NCBI GenBank assembly: GCA_921293015.1
Contig: OV121095.1
Location: forward strand, 33,887,484-33,951,483
DNA: 64,000 nucleotides
Direction of reading: 5' to 3'
Origin: Phorcus lineatus
Taxonomy: Eukaryota; Mollusca; Gastropoda; Trochida; Trochidae
This document shows, piece by piece, positions 21,301-32,215 of this stretch. Position numbers and translations under genes: made by a program. Below the pieces are notes generated by a model. It was not told the DNA's origin. It was given only the letters and a program-made list of their open reading frames with translations, and ran no database searches. The stretch's first letter is position 1, and the number at the start of each line of letters is the position of its first letter.

Positions 21301-24300
21301 TTTGAAGTGATGAATTTTGTTAGAAAACCCAAAAAAACCGTACAAAACAAATAATATTGGGTTTTTTCAAAATTAATTTTTTTAATTAGAGTAATCTTAT
21401 TTGACTTGATTTTCCTTTCGATCTTGCATTTTTTTAAGTAATAAGTATCCAGATGCTCACACTAAGTCTAGTGTCCATAGTATTTGGCGCGATGGTATTA
21501 AACACAGACTGTAGCTCAAAGCCTGTTAACCTACAATTCCACGAGCCCTCTTGATTTGCCAAGATCTGGATTGAGCGACAATAAATCAGACAACCTGAAG
21601 TTCACATTGTTCTTTATTCGTGTTTCGAAGCTTAAAACCATTGATGGTTCCGCGTTCATTTGCAATTAGTTTCCCACAATCAAAACTGTCCATGTCCAGG
21701 TTTGATTGTTAACCAACATCCATCTGATTTGAGTAATTGTAACCCATTTGGATTGTTAACATCAAATTCTAACATCAAGTTGATTTGAATCAACTCGGCG
21801 GTAGCTCCAAATCACGAATCCGATGCTAAATTTTGTCTGCTAAACAATCATTGCGCTAATCTGACTCATCGTTAACCTCTTGTTGTCACTTTCTGATATC
21901 TGATATGACCTATTATAAGTCTCTATGGATGCCATTTCTCATAGGCTTCTTATTAAACAAATATAACACTTTTAAAGACTTTAAGTGGGCTACGAACTTA
22001 CAAGACAGGCACCTTCAGAGGCTAATGTCTGGCAGTTGCTCATCATTGAGACAACATCATCTTGACAAACATAGGGAGCTGGTGTTGTCGGCTGAATATG
22101 ACGTGTTGTTGTCGGCTGGACGTGAATTGTAGTTGTCGGCTGGACGTGATGGGTTGTCGACTGAACGTGACTTTTTTCGAATGGAACTGAAAGCAGATAA
22201 GCTTATCTCGATGAAATCAAGATAAATCTTGTACTGAGGTACGAGAAAAGGGTTTCCACCTGATGTCTGTGACATTGATCGATAAGCAAAGCGAAAATTA
22301 TAATTCAATTAAAAATAATAACCATTTCAAAAATTAAATACGTTTTCTTTTGTGGTTGTTTAATTTGGTTGAAGTTCAATTTTGCGATTGTGCATAATTC
22401 AAAACATAATATATTTGTAACTAATAGTTAATGAATTAGAGAAGTTAAAGTAAAGAACAGGTTGATAGATATGAGATTCTAGTTTTGGTTCTATTATGCA
22501 TTTTGGGGTCTTCAAAAGCACATAGATGAGGGACTCCTTCATATATTATTCATTATTAAATATAAAAATCACTTACGGTGAGCAGCGATCATAGCATTTT
22601 CAACGCAGCTCTCATCTCTGCAACACTTGTTCCCATAGCAATACTAAACATAATTGAGAGAAAATATTCATTATCTTTTCTGTTATAAAGATAACAAAGT
22701 TTTACGCCTTGATTTGATTAAGCGGAAATGTGCAACCGTATCCCGGACGCCACACCTGTTAGAAGATTAATGACCATTTTTTATTTATAGATAAAAAAAT
22801 TCTTTGCATAGGCCAGTCTATGATTATGATTCACCGGACGTGGGACACCGTTTTTAGGTAATTTTTATTTACAGACACACAACTTCTTTGATCCGCATTA
22901 AACATCAAAGATATCGACACTCGAGATGTGTTCAACTTTGTCTTGTCCCTAAACGCACTAGTGCACGCCAATATTTCGTAAACACAACGAATGCACATAT
23001 ACTACATATCTCTCGATATGACTCACTATTCTCACTCAAGTAATCTACCTCGTAAGTTATTTAAGTGGATTTTAAAGGCCGGATGTATTTAATGTTACGT
23101 TACATTAAATCCGCATGAACTACGATATCGGAAATATTAAAATTTTGCTCATAACTGAATAAGCGGAAACGGCAGCCGCTTTGGTCAATCTAATAACAAT
23201 GCTAATAATGTGTTATCAAAGACAGTTAAATCGGTTAATTTACAACATTGCCATCCTGTCTCCATCTTCCCCGCAAGGCCAAGCTAGCGCACGTTATCTA
23301 TAAACGTGCTCATCTTATTTAGGCAACGTTGGCTAGCTAGGCTTTGCGGGGAAGATGCCCTGTCTCAGGGTAAGACGTATAGCTGACGCTCCACTCTTCT
23401 TACCCTGGGTGTAAACCCCAACAAAACTTCGCGCCGCAACCCATAATTCAGCCAATCAAATACTTTTATCGCGATGGTGTGCGATAAAATTTCAGCCAAC
23501 CAAAGAGAGCCTCTCGCACAGAAGTTGACTTCCGCTCTTAGCTGAATGGCGACGTCCATACATAAACAAACAGGAATCGAAAGTTTACACTAACAATACA
23601 CTAATTCTATTATTGCTAAACACACCAAAACCATTCTCCCCAAACCACTCACTAAATTCAAAACATACAGCAAAAACACAAACATAGATAGGGCAATCAC
23701 TAAACTACAAACATGACACATACAACTAACGCAAAAACACAACAGACCAGACACAAGCATCCCACATGTCCACACTGCAAACAAACAGAAACAATCACCC
23801 ATATACTCACACAATGTGCACACTACAATACACATCGCAAAATCCTAAACACCACTCCCTCACGACACAACATCAACCAACACAACATCCAACAATCCTC
23901 AACCCACACAACAAACCACAAATATTCCATGCTCTAGGCAAATACATCAAAGATACGGGCCTTCTGGCTCGTATCTAAATACCTCACAATCATATACCAT
24001 AAATTAACCCCCTACCCTCCTGCACCCTCCCCCATCCCCAGCCCCCTTCCTTCTCCCCCTCTCTACTAAATATATCATTATCGTGGTGGTTTGAATGATC
24101 CAGAGAACCCTAGAGCTATGCCAGTCGGAGCTTACATGCTCCTTGCGGGGGCACCCAAGCTTGATAGGTCGTCTAGTGGAAGTCAGATCAAATTTTAGTC
24201 GTTCTAAAACCTCTTGTCTATCTCTTACTATGCCTGTAATTCCGTCTTTTCCCTCATCCTTTGGATCCTCTTTTGGATGCTTGTCATCCACGTGTTTATA

Positions 24301-27300
24301 ATAACTGAAATATTGTTCAAAACACGTTAAATCCAAACTCACGATCATGCACTCACTCACTCACTCGGTTTGAATTTGAAGGATGTGCGCTGCCATATTA
24401 AAATGCCGACTCGCCTTTTAAGCGCAGTGATTGGTTGATTATTTTTAGAAAGTTTGTGGGGAAAAGTACATGGCGCGAAGTTTTTGCTGGGGTAAGAAGA
24501 GTGGAGCCTCAGCTATATGTCTTACCCTGAGACAGGATGCAACATTGCTTTAAAAACATAAATCATTATTTGTTCTCAGTTCAGAGTTTAGGTAAATTCA
24601 ATAGCTGCACACACTACTAGTTCAGCCGTTTCCAAGTGTCAATAATTTATCCGTTTTGTGCACAGCTAACCATAGATTTTCATATGTTCAAGCCGACATC
24701 GGCTGTCTTAACGTTTTCATTGTTGATTGCAGGTCAACTGTAAAGAATGCTTAGTATTTCATTGCATCGATAGAAAGTTTATGTGAATGCATAAGTCCTC
24801 GTAAACCTTAAAATAGCCAATTTAAACCGTAAAAGCGTGACCTAGTGCCTTTAAATCGGTCAGTTTTTCTAATTATTGTTAATGTATAATGTTAACAACA
24901 TCAATTTTCTGTGAGTGCAGTAAAGTTAGTAAATACATGAAGAACGTGACACCTCATTTACAGTTTAGAGTTCGATATTTTGAGGCACTTCCTTTGTCTT
25001 CGAGGAGGAGGCTACAAAAATAAAAGATATTAATGATCTTTTAGAATATACCAAATATCATACCATGTAAATGTTATATCCTCTGAATTGTCTTTATTTA
25101 AAATAAAGAAGGCGTTCGAAAATATTACTGTTTATATGTATAAATGTATTAATGTATAAATAATAATTTTAAGTTAAAATCCACTGGAATTAACACTGAA
25201 ACAGAAAACTTATGACAGAATATATATTGACTGTACAAATACAAATATTGACTGCAAGTATTAACTCGTTTTTATCTTAAAGGCACCGTAGCACGCAATT
25301 TCGCGATAAATTTGTCTATTCTAGGGCATCTGAGGTCCTATTCACTCGATCACTTGTGGTTTGTATTAATGAAGGAAATTACTTATTGATAATACAATTA
25401 ACCTTAATCGGTAACGAATAATGAAAAGTTTAAACTGAGGAAAGTCAAAAAGGGAGGTACAAGATTTTAAGCATCGATAATGCAGAAAACAATTATTGTT
25501 AATAACGGCTGAACTTTGAAATATACAAGAATATCTTAACTTAGGACAGAGGCAAGATATACAAGAAAATCTTCGTTATTAACATATATATGTAACTTCC
25601 TCCGTCCCCATACATAGAGTATAAGTATTACTGATGTACCAAACATAGTTGCTGCTTGACAGGCCGTATGCAAAACTGAAAATTGCCGATATCGTAGTCC
25701 ATGCGTATTTACTGCAACGTTGCATTTAGCACTTCCGGTCTTGTGGAATGAGATTTACAACTTGAATACATGAATTTGTTAAAAAAAACTCTTCATAGTT
25801 TATAACCTGAGTGCGAGTCTAAAATAGTACTATGGATTATAAGTGCAGTTTTTATATTCATGGAATATTGGTTTGCACTTGCGTCTATAAATATTGAAAT
25901 GCCATCGTAAGCAATTTTTTGAAAGTCGCCCTAAAAGGATTAATTTTCAGGATATGTTGCCATTTTCAAACAGAGTAAGATGTTTAAATTCGCAATGTTT
26001 TTCATTCTGATGCAAACTACAGTCCATTTATACAAATAAACCGATGACCTAAAAATCATTTTGTTTGCAGAGTATGAAATGGGTTGTCGACAAACAGTAA
26101 AATACAGGGGTTTTGTCGTTTTGTTCACATACTTTAGTATAAAAAATACTTGATTTATACATTTAAATAAACAATTACCATAAATTTTGACTATTTATAA
26201 GAAAGAATAATTATACAGTTAAAACATAAAATAACTAGAATCGGTTGGCATGGATCCTCGTTAGCTCGAGTCGTAAAGGCGAAGCTTGACAATATAAAGG
26301 TTCCGGGATTTAAATTCCTCGTTTGACAACGTTAAGGAGATTACTTACCTGACTAAATTGTTTTTGTAACGTATTATAGGGACAGTAAAACGTATCAAAC
26401 GTATCAAACGTTCAAACGTTCCCCAATAAAAAATAGTTATGCAAAATTAAGGTAATATATTTCAGGTGGTCAAAACATCTCATTACTCAGCCCGTAGTCG
26501 AAGAAGAAGAGATACTGTATCAAATAAAAAAGCCACTGGGGGCCAATTTTATGTGAACAACTTTTAATCATTTGACATGGGGAAATTTATTCTCGCAGTT
26601 TAACCACTTATGTTACATCCTTTAAAAAATCCTTCTTTTGATGAAAATAAATTGTCTTGCATTGGAACTATAAATCCTGTATTCGTGAAATCACTCTTTC
26701 TATTTAAAATGGTACGCGTCTTATTGCTGCTATATGTTAAACGGGGTGTAATGCCATGACTATGTCAGTGGGATTAAACCAATACATAAAGACCTTTTTG
26801 ACATTTATCACAGCTGTATAAAACTTCATGAAACATACTTTATCACTGAGAATATGTAAAATATATGGAGATCTTACCGTCTCAAACTGACATCCGACAG
26901 GGGTTGGCATTTTCTTGTCGCCATGAAAGTTGAGTTGGAAACCACAGACCTATCATGATTAAATGAAAGAATGTATAATCACCCTATAGTGTTTGAGGAA
27001 TATATCAAGCTCTTGTCAAATAGATAGCTCAACTCATATCCCTACACTAACATATGTTCTAATACGAGCCCATCACGCGCTAGAGAGGAAATAAGCCTGA
27101 TTGGATTCATCCTCCCACTCAAGGTGAAAATGTATCCAGATCGATTCTTTTCGTTTCGATCGTGACATTGTGAAGATGTATTTGATGCAATAGAATTTAT
27201 TTTTGCAATCAGCCATCGTGGTTAAAAGGGGCGGGATAGCGCAGTGGTTAGCGCGTTCGGCTTCGGATCAAGAGTTCCGTTGTTCGAATCCCGCCAAGGG

Positions 27301-28682
27301 CTCGGTAACTTTGCCTGCAGTAGAGAACTGTTCCACACGCAGCAATGCTACACTGAATTCAGCGCAGAACCAACCATGGTTCGCTATTTCCAGCCGATGC
27401 TCGCAGGTTTCACCGCAATGCATAGCCATAATGGTGTTGCGGGCTTTCTCCCTGCAATAATACTAGCAGCCGCGATATGAGTGAAATAATCTTGAAAGCG
27501 GCGTTAAACACCAACTCACCTCACCTCGCGCTTAAAAAAATTATTTCACGAAGAACCCCAGTCATATCCATATGCTAGAATTCATTCGAAAATGCACTTC
27601 GCACCAATGCACAGGCCTCGGAGAAGCGCTAGTATTGAAAAAGAGGTTAGGTACACATAGGACATGAAATTTTCATACTTCACTTGTGTAAAACCTTTAT
27701 CAAGAAGATGGTAAGTTTTTAAATCTTTATAGGTCATCATATGACTCATTTTATTATTCTCAATTGGTAGATTTAAAATGATGGCTTCGTAAACCCAACA
27801 ATATTAAAATAATCAGAGAAGAAACACTCATAAACTTGATATTTATCATGAAATTGTTTCCCTAGAAACACGAGTAAGAATTTTCCCTGGAAACTCATCA
27901 AGAACCAGCGTACTCGTATCAATTATCAAATGAAGATGTAGCATTTTGCGTTTGAACCGATAAAAATTTTTTTGACAAAATACAATGAAAGACAACATCG
28001 AATCAGTTCGATGGCTCCACGACAAATGATTTAGAATAATCATATTGAACATTTAGCCTGTTTTTACTTTTTACTTTCCTTTCCTCTCCGAAGCCAATTT
28101 AATCTTAATCAATTATCAATCATTGAAATACGCCGGGGAAATATTGATGAGTATTTGAGATATAATGAGTCCATATGAGCTCGTTGGAGCACGTTTGGAA
28201 CACATAGAGGGCTTCTTAAAAAGTGTAGTATGGATGCCGTCATATGATTTGAAATTCATTGTTCATTGTTCATTCTGTCTGAATCATTGCATTGGTCTCG
28301 GTGACTACAAATATGTTATATATGCATGCGGCGTTTTCATTGGCTTAACTATTGTAGTAGGGAATCCCCGAAAGCCCGAAAATACCTCCTACTACAACAG
28401 AAGTTCGTATAGGAATTTATTATAAGGATACCTCTTTTGGGGAGAGAATGCCCTTGGTTTAGTCAGCAAGAAATGTTTTACCTCCGCTTGACTACAGAGC
28501 TTTTCATGACACGTCATTTTAACAAGGCTGTGATCTTGACCGTTGTCATGGCCGTTGTTGTGGCCGTGGCCGTTGGAGTGGTCGTTGCTGTCGCACTGGT
28601 AACAGGTCAAACAATAGCTCTGCACAGCACATAGCGATATGACTGGAATTAAAGTTACAGACTTTTTAAGAGACATTGACAC
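17722..28682 (-). CDS. Spliced secreted gene A: signal peptide, Ly6 domain, Thr-rich linkers, four ShK domains
   Basis: Gene-level model, transcribed from 28682 down to 17722, with exons 28482-28682, 26878-26949, 22577-22643, 22002-22186, 20950-21136, 19749-19949 and 17722-18350. All phases agree (0, 0, 1, 0, 1, 1). The product has an N-terminal signal peptide, a Ly6/uPAR three-finger domain over three exons, then Thr/Pro-rich spacers alternating with four six-cysteine ShK (ShKT) domains. It is predicted secreted and heavily O-glycosylated, with no membrane anchor. ShK domains occur in channel-blocking peptides, metalloproteases and nematode mucin-like proteins. The function of this combination is unknown to me. 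A paralogue lies at 58985-62710. Confidence 0.8.
18480..19308. other. Intron of gene A
   Basis: No further exon recognised. Contains GCGTAAGCGAGTGAAGGCC near 18890, possibly repeat debris. Confidence 0.4.
19309..19409. repeat. Near-perfect 43-bp-arm hairpin
   Basis: GGTTGATCCAATGATTTATC (from 19309) mirrors GATAAATCATTGGATCAACC (to 19409). The arms continue through GACATGTGATATTCAC and GTGAATATCACATGTC around a 15-base loop. Almost no mismatches, so either recent or maintained. Confidence 0.9.
19749..19949 (-). CDS. Gene A exon 6: Thr-rich spacer and third ShK domain
   Basis: Acceptor TTTTTGTCCCACAG and donor G|GTAAGT (minus strand), exactly 67 codons, phase 1-1. It encodes a short basic stretch, a run of Thr, then PCIDTVENNGC, SLPNIC, HAVCPRFCNLC, a complete ShK cysteine set. 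A symmetrical phase 1-1 exon carrying one module can be inserted or duplicated without breaking the frame. Confidence 0.9.
20321..20801 (-). mobile_element. TTAA-flanked MITE M1, reverse-orientation copy in an intron
   Basis: TTAA-AGAGCCACTACGTG at the left and GGAGTGGCTCT-TTAA at the right. The interior is the reverse complement of the 12808 copy (CCGGTTTTCGACCATAATTG, TTGGCATATATGACTCC). It lies in the intron between gene A exons 5 and 6. Confidence 0.85.
20950..21136 (-). CDS. Gene A exon 5: end of the first ShK domain and whole second ShK domain
   Basis: Acceptor CGCTTTTCCCAG, donor G|GTAACT (minus strand). It enters in phase 0 and leaves in phase 1. It opens with HVCQKTCGFC, completing the ShK domain begun in the previous exon, then a short linker and a full ShK domain (YCKDILKNNEC, KFC, KLCPQSCGLC). 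The GTAACT donor is a non-optimal consensus but is conserved in the paralogue. Confidence 0.85.
22002..22186 (-). CDS. Gene A exon 4: HVQPTTT repeats and first half of an ShK domain
   Basis: Acceptor ATCTGCTTTCAG, donor GTAAGT (minus strand). It enters in phase 1 and leaves in phase 0. Four repeats of the type HVQPTTT precede VCQDDVVSMMSNC and EGAC, the first three cysteines of an ShK domain. The intron cuts the module after its third cysteine, unlike the other ShK domains here. Confidence 0.85.
22577..22643 (-). CDS. Gene A exon 3: C-terminal part of the Ly6 domain
   Basis: It is 67 bases long, phase 0 in and 1 out, donor C|GTAAGT. It encodes YCYGNKCCRDESCVENAMIA. The Cys-Cys-x-x-x-x-Cys arrangement with preceding cysteine is the closing signature of Ly6/uPAR three-finger domains (CC-x4-CN type, here with Val after the last Cys). 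The paralogous exon at 62644-62710 has exactly the same length. Confidence 0.8.
23359..24536. mobile_element. 1.2-kb element with about 50-bp terminal inverted repeats
   Basis: CCTGTCTCAGGGTAAGAC starts it and GTCTTACCCTGAGACAGG ends it. The arms continue through a shared GGGTAAGAAGAGTGGAGC block. GATGC stands next to both ends, a possible 5-bp target duplication. The superfamily is not recognised. The interior is not a transposase but a LINE 3' fragment (next entry), so it is non-autonomous. Confidence 0.75.
23713..24370 (+). mobile_element. LINE 3' end inside the inverted-repeat element
   Basis: It encodes TCPHCKQTETITHILTQCAH, the C-P-x-C...H-x-L-x-x-C-x-x-Y zinc knuckle at the C-terminus of many non-LTR ORF2 proteins. 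The frame is then lost, with ALGKYIKDTGLLARI-stop in another frame ending near 23978. The 3' region runs to a GAAATATTGTTC..CGTTAAATCC tail and (ACTC)n at 24350-24366. Confidence 0.65.
24540..25640. other. Intron of gene A
   Basis: AT-rich; no exon or recognised repeat seen. Confidence 0.4.
26246..26340 (+). mobile_element. Second tRNA-like SINE family, decayed copy
   Basis: ATGGATCCTCGTTAGCTCGA, then GTAAAGGCGAAGCTTGACAA and GTTCCGGGATTTAAATTCC resemble the better copy at 53270 (A box TAGCTGAAATGGTAGAGG, B box GGTTCGAATAC). A reverse-complement version sits at 56255-56305 in the other arm. Confidence 0.55.
26878..26949 (-). CDS. Gene A exon 2: middle part of the Ly6 domain
   Basis: It is 72 bases, 24 codons, phase 0-0, acceptor TTAATCATGATAG, donor ACG|GTAAGA (minus strand). 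It encodes VCGFQLNFHGDKKMPTPVGC then QFET. The C...GC spacing fits the central loops of a three-finger domain between the first exon's C-x-x-C and the last exon's CC motif. The inverted duplicate arm at 55,680-56,740 lacks this segment. Confidence 0.65.
27228..27529 (+). mobile_element. tRNA-type SINE copy
   Basis: GGGCGGGATAGCGCAGTGGT head, B box GTTCGAATCCC, body and GCGGCGTTAAACACCAACTC tail as in the 13515 copy, with a short internal deletion after ACACGCAG. It lies in the first intron of gene A. Confidence 0.9.
28482..28682 (-). CDS. Gene A exon 1: signal peptide and start of the Ly6 domain
   Basis: ATG at 28680-28682 opens MSMSLKKSVTLIPVISLCAV, a basic N-region and hydrophobic core typical of a signal peptide, then CLTCYQCDS (the Ly6 C-x-x-C start). 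A His/Gly/Asn-rich insertion (NGHGHNNGHDNGQDH) follows, then MTCHEKLC. The exon is 67 codons, donor GAG|GTAAAA, phase 0 out. Met-3 is an alternative start. The low-complexity insertion is unusual for a Ly6 loop and could bind metal, which is speculative. Confidence 0.75.
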
Positions 28683-28810
28683 ACTTTTCTAAATCGGACA
28701 GTCATATACTTGCAGTTTATAATATGTTCAGAATATTACCAACTGAATAAGAATAATTTTGTCAGAACAGTTTGTTTTCGTAAAGGACAATTTCATTTTC
28801 TTAGGCTTCA

Positions 28811-29000
28811 TTGTTGAGTTTTTTGATGGTTTTTTTGTGTGGTTGTGGTCATGACTGTGGATGTGGCTATGGCCGTGGGTTTTGTCATTACTTTAGCAGT
28901 GGTTACGGGTCAGACAATAGCTCTTCACAGCACATAGCAATAGGACTGGAATTAAAGTTAAAGGATTTTAAGAGACATAGACACACTCGGACAATGATAT
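28811..29000 (-). pseudogene. Decayed tandem copy of the signal-peptide exon
   Basis: On the minus strand it begins MSLKIL then a stop. After one indel it continues like exon 1 (LIPVLLLCAVKSYC), but the CYQC cysteine has become Arg (CLTRNHC). The His-codon-rich region is also recognisable. The flanks align as well (ATATACTTGCAG, GACAATTT, CTTCATTGT), so the unit is about 300 bp, with a third trace at about 29,090-29,120. Confidence 0.8.
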
Positions 29001-29714
29001 ACTTGCAGCTTATCGTATATTTGGAATAACAAACTTAATACGAATCATTCTGTCAGGACAATTTGTTTCTTTAAAGGACTATTTTATTTTCGTGTGCTTC
29101 ATTGTGGAGTTCTGTGACGTCTTTTTGTATCCGCGACCATCGAGTGTCTTATGTTCATGTTACATTTAGGGGGAAATTGCGAGTGTTTTGGAAAAATAAA
29201 TTAAGTGATCATACAAAGATGAAAATATTATTTATAAAAAAAGCTTCTTTTTTTACGCTCTCTCTCCACTTATACCCTCTGGGTTATATCTCCACCAAAC
29301 ATTTTACATTGTGACCTGTGACCTATGACCTATGAATTACCATTAGTCAACCATCAGCGCTTGGTATGCAAATCGGCGCTACGTAAACTTGACACAGAAT
29401 TTAGACCTTTTAACATCTGTATGACTTTTTTCTGAAAACAGAAGCAATTTTGGGTGGATAATTGAATACAGGGCAGATTTTATTTTGGTTCTTATATATA
29501 CGCCACATGAAAACTTGTGAAACATACTCGGTGTCACTTTAATGATTATTCCATTTTATCTTTGATAATTTTTTGGGAATTTAAGTTTTAAAATTTCATA
29601 TTAATCTAACCAAGGTCACGGGCTATCATATATGGCGATTTTGAAATAATGCATATAAAGTAGATAGATGTTAAATTGTTGGAAATAATATGTAAATGAT
29701 AATTGAGAAGAGAA

Positions 29715-30110
29715 AAGTCAAGTCAAGTCAAAGAGTTTATTGTATTTAAGGCCTCCGGCCCACATACAAAAGTACATATATAAATAGTGAAGACACAAAA
29801 AACATACAATTCAACAAATGACAGTTGAAAAAAATCCCGTTTTAGTAACTAGTTTTTAACAGTTCATCTCTAAGTCTTAAACTATGCTTGATAAATAATG
29901 ATAAATGGAGAATAACATTTTCGTTTTGAGAGGACATTAAGGATGTAAAGGCAACATTAGGTGATTTTGATAAAAACTTTTCAGGAATGTACTTTCTTCT
30001 GAACACGGAATAAGATGGGCAAACTAGCATAAAATGTATTTCATTTTCAACTGCTGATTTACATAAAGGACAAATTCTTCTATTCTTTTCGATACACATT
30101 TTCTCCCTTC
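29715..30110 (-). mobile_element. LINE 3' end with ORF2 zinc knuckle
   Basis: The minus strand encodes ICPLCKSAVENEIHFMLVCP then a Y..R..Y region and ends RLRDELLKTSY-stop, the usual C-terminus of a non-LTR ORF2. The 3' end on this strand runs through GGGCCGGAGGCCTTAAATAC, also found in the 31,870 fragment. 5'-truncated. Confidence 0.75.
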
Positions 30111-30892
30111 ATTTACCATTATGTCTAACAACCCAAGTCTAAATCTGATGAAAAATTTTCTTAAGTCTTTGGAATATAAAATTGACAAATATTTTTCTGG
30201 TTGAAGTAAACTTTTGAAAATAACAATCTATATATCAAAATATCTTTAGTAGTCTTAAAAGTCTTTAATGGGACAGTTGCACATTTTTTCAATGTTAATA
30301 AAATGATTTCAAGAAAACGAAAATGAACGTTTCCAGTAGTTAGACAATACTTGTTGATAAAAAGAAACATTTTAAAAACCTAATCGGTTAAGATGTGCGA
30401 ATCTAGTGACTACCTCAAATGATTAAAAGGCGTTCACACAAAAATCGCCTTATGATCGGGTAATATAACGGGATGCTTTGACCCTCAGAAGACATAGTAA
30501 AATTCGCATAGGAAATTTGTAGAAATAAATCATTCCAAAAACATCCTGGACCAAAAATATGTCACATAATTTGTATTATAAATCTAAAAAAATACACAAC
30601 TTAGTAACAGTTTATTAAGGCAAGGTATCCTAAATATCAAGCCATTTGTTTTTCTCGGTGACAATAACTTACCTGAGAGCAGCAATAGCAACATCATTGA
30701 GAGAGCGTCTCTGCCTTGAAACTGACGAACAGATATGAGAATACTTTAGTCTTGTTTTGGATTGGTCGCAGATAAAATACATTTAAAACTTGAATTTAGA
30801 TCAAATATGAAAATAGCTTAATGGCTTTATAATACTTTTTTTTAGAAGTTTTTAAAAACATAATTCAATAAATTAAAGAGAAAATGGTACAA

Positions 30893-31870
30893 AAGAGCTT
30901 GAAAGATTTGTAACTAATGATTCAAGAGTAGTCAATAAATAAGAGCTTGAACGATTCGTAACTAATGATTCAAGAGTAGTCAATAAATAAGAGCTTGAAC
31001 GATTCGTAACTAATGATTCAAGAGTAGTCAATAAATAAGAGCTTGAACGATTCGTAACTAATGATTCAAGAGTAGTCAATAAATAAGAGCTTGAACGATT
31101 CGTAACTAATGATTCAAGAGTAGTCAATAAATAAGAGCTTAAACGATTCGCAACTAATGATTCAAGAGTAGTCAATAAATAAGAGCTTGAACGATTCGCA
31201 ACTAATGATTCAAGAGTAGTCAATAAATAAGAGCTTGAACGATTCGCAACTAATGATTCAAGAGTAGTCAATAAATAAGAGCTTGAACGATTCGCAACTA
31301 ATGATTCAAGAGTAGTCAATAAATAAGAGCTTGAACGATTCGCAACTAATGATTCAAGAGTAGTCAATAAATAAGAGCTTGAAAGATTCGTAACTAATGA
31401 TTCAACAGTAGTCAATAAATAAGAGCTTGAAAGATTCGTAACTAATGATTCAAGTGTAGTCAATAAATAAGAGCTTGAACGATTCGTAACTAATGATTCA
31501 AGAGTAGTCAATAAATAAGAGCTTGAACGATTCGTAACTAATGATTCAAGAGTAGTCAATAAATAAGAGCTTGAACGATTCGTAAATAAGGAGCAAGAGT
31601 AGTCAATAAATAAGAGCTTGAACGATTCGTAACTAATGATTCAAGAGTAGTCAATAAATAAGAGCTTGAACGATTCGCAACTAATAATTCAAGAGTAGTC
31701 AATAAATAAGAGCTTGAACGATTCGTAATTAAGGAGCAAGAGTAGTCAATAAATAAGAGCTTGAACGATTCGTAACTAATTATTCAAGAGTAGTCAATAA
31801 ATAAGAGCTTGAACGATTCGCAACTAATGATTCAACAGTAGTCAATAAATAAGAGCTTGAACGATTTGTT
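30893..31870. repeat. 48-bp minisatellite, about 20 units
   Basis: The unit GAGCTTGAACGATTCGTAAC then TAATGATTCAAGAGTAGTCA then ATAAATAA repeats with few differences. Variants include CGCAAC for CGTAAC in a central block, shortened units near 31,580 and 31,720, and single substitutions. Because 48 is a multiple of three, one minus-strand frame stays open for 228 codons (TTLESLVTNRSSSYLL repeated), but there is no sign that it is a gene. Confidence 0.95.
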
Positions 31871-32215
31871 ACTATAATGAATCAATTAATCTTTATTTCC
31901 GTACCGAAGAGGCCTCAGGCCTATAGTACATATACAGAAGTAGTTGGGATTTACATGAGTTAATACTTTGAACTATAGTGATATGACATATGTTCTGTAC
32001 TTCATTGCATTGTAGATGTACATAGCAAGATTTTGTTGTGTAATTTGATTTTTTTCTGTTCATTAGATTACAGAATTTTATAATACTTGGATGGACTTAG
32101 TAGTACCGTTTAATATACTTACATTGTAATGCATTATATACTGATAGAATAAAAAGAAAATGGTATTCGTCTTCTATTTCATTTAAAGTACAAAGTGTAC
32201 ATATTGTGTACATAT
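31870..32215 (-). mobile_element. LINE 3' fragment
   Basis: The minus strand reads ICTLCTLNEIEDEYHFLF with stops further on, again the C-terminal zinc-knuckle region, and ends with GGCCTGAGGCCTCTTCGGTA, similar to the 29,715 element's tail. It abuts the minisatellite. Confidence 0.65.

Larger units (their letters stand above)
25640..28060 (+). repeat. Arm C of a large inverted duplication
   Basis: Blocks of this stretch recur in reverse complement at 55,680-56,740, for example GTAATGCCATGACTATGTCA, CAATACATAAAGACCTTTTT and CATGAAGATGTGGCATTTTG-type sequence near 27,930. It carries gene A exon 2, which the other arm lacks, plus a tRNA-like SINE head and the SINE at 27228. Confidence 0.75.

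Noticed and set aside
23590-23835. Minus-strand Cys/Val/Leu-rich frame resembling a membrane protein
   Set aside because: Complement of the LINE zinc-knuckle region, whose plus-strand motif is convincing.
28811-29029. Plus-strand Cys/Gly-rich frame
   Set aside because: It is the complement of the decayed signal-peptide exon copy.
30873-31559. 228-codon minus-strand frame with 16-residue repeats
   Set aside because: Produced by the 48-bp minisatellite; no start context, domain or conservation signal.
30893-31870. CRISPR array
   Set aside because: Units are contiguous with no unique spacers and the genome is eukaryotic.
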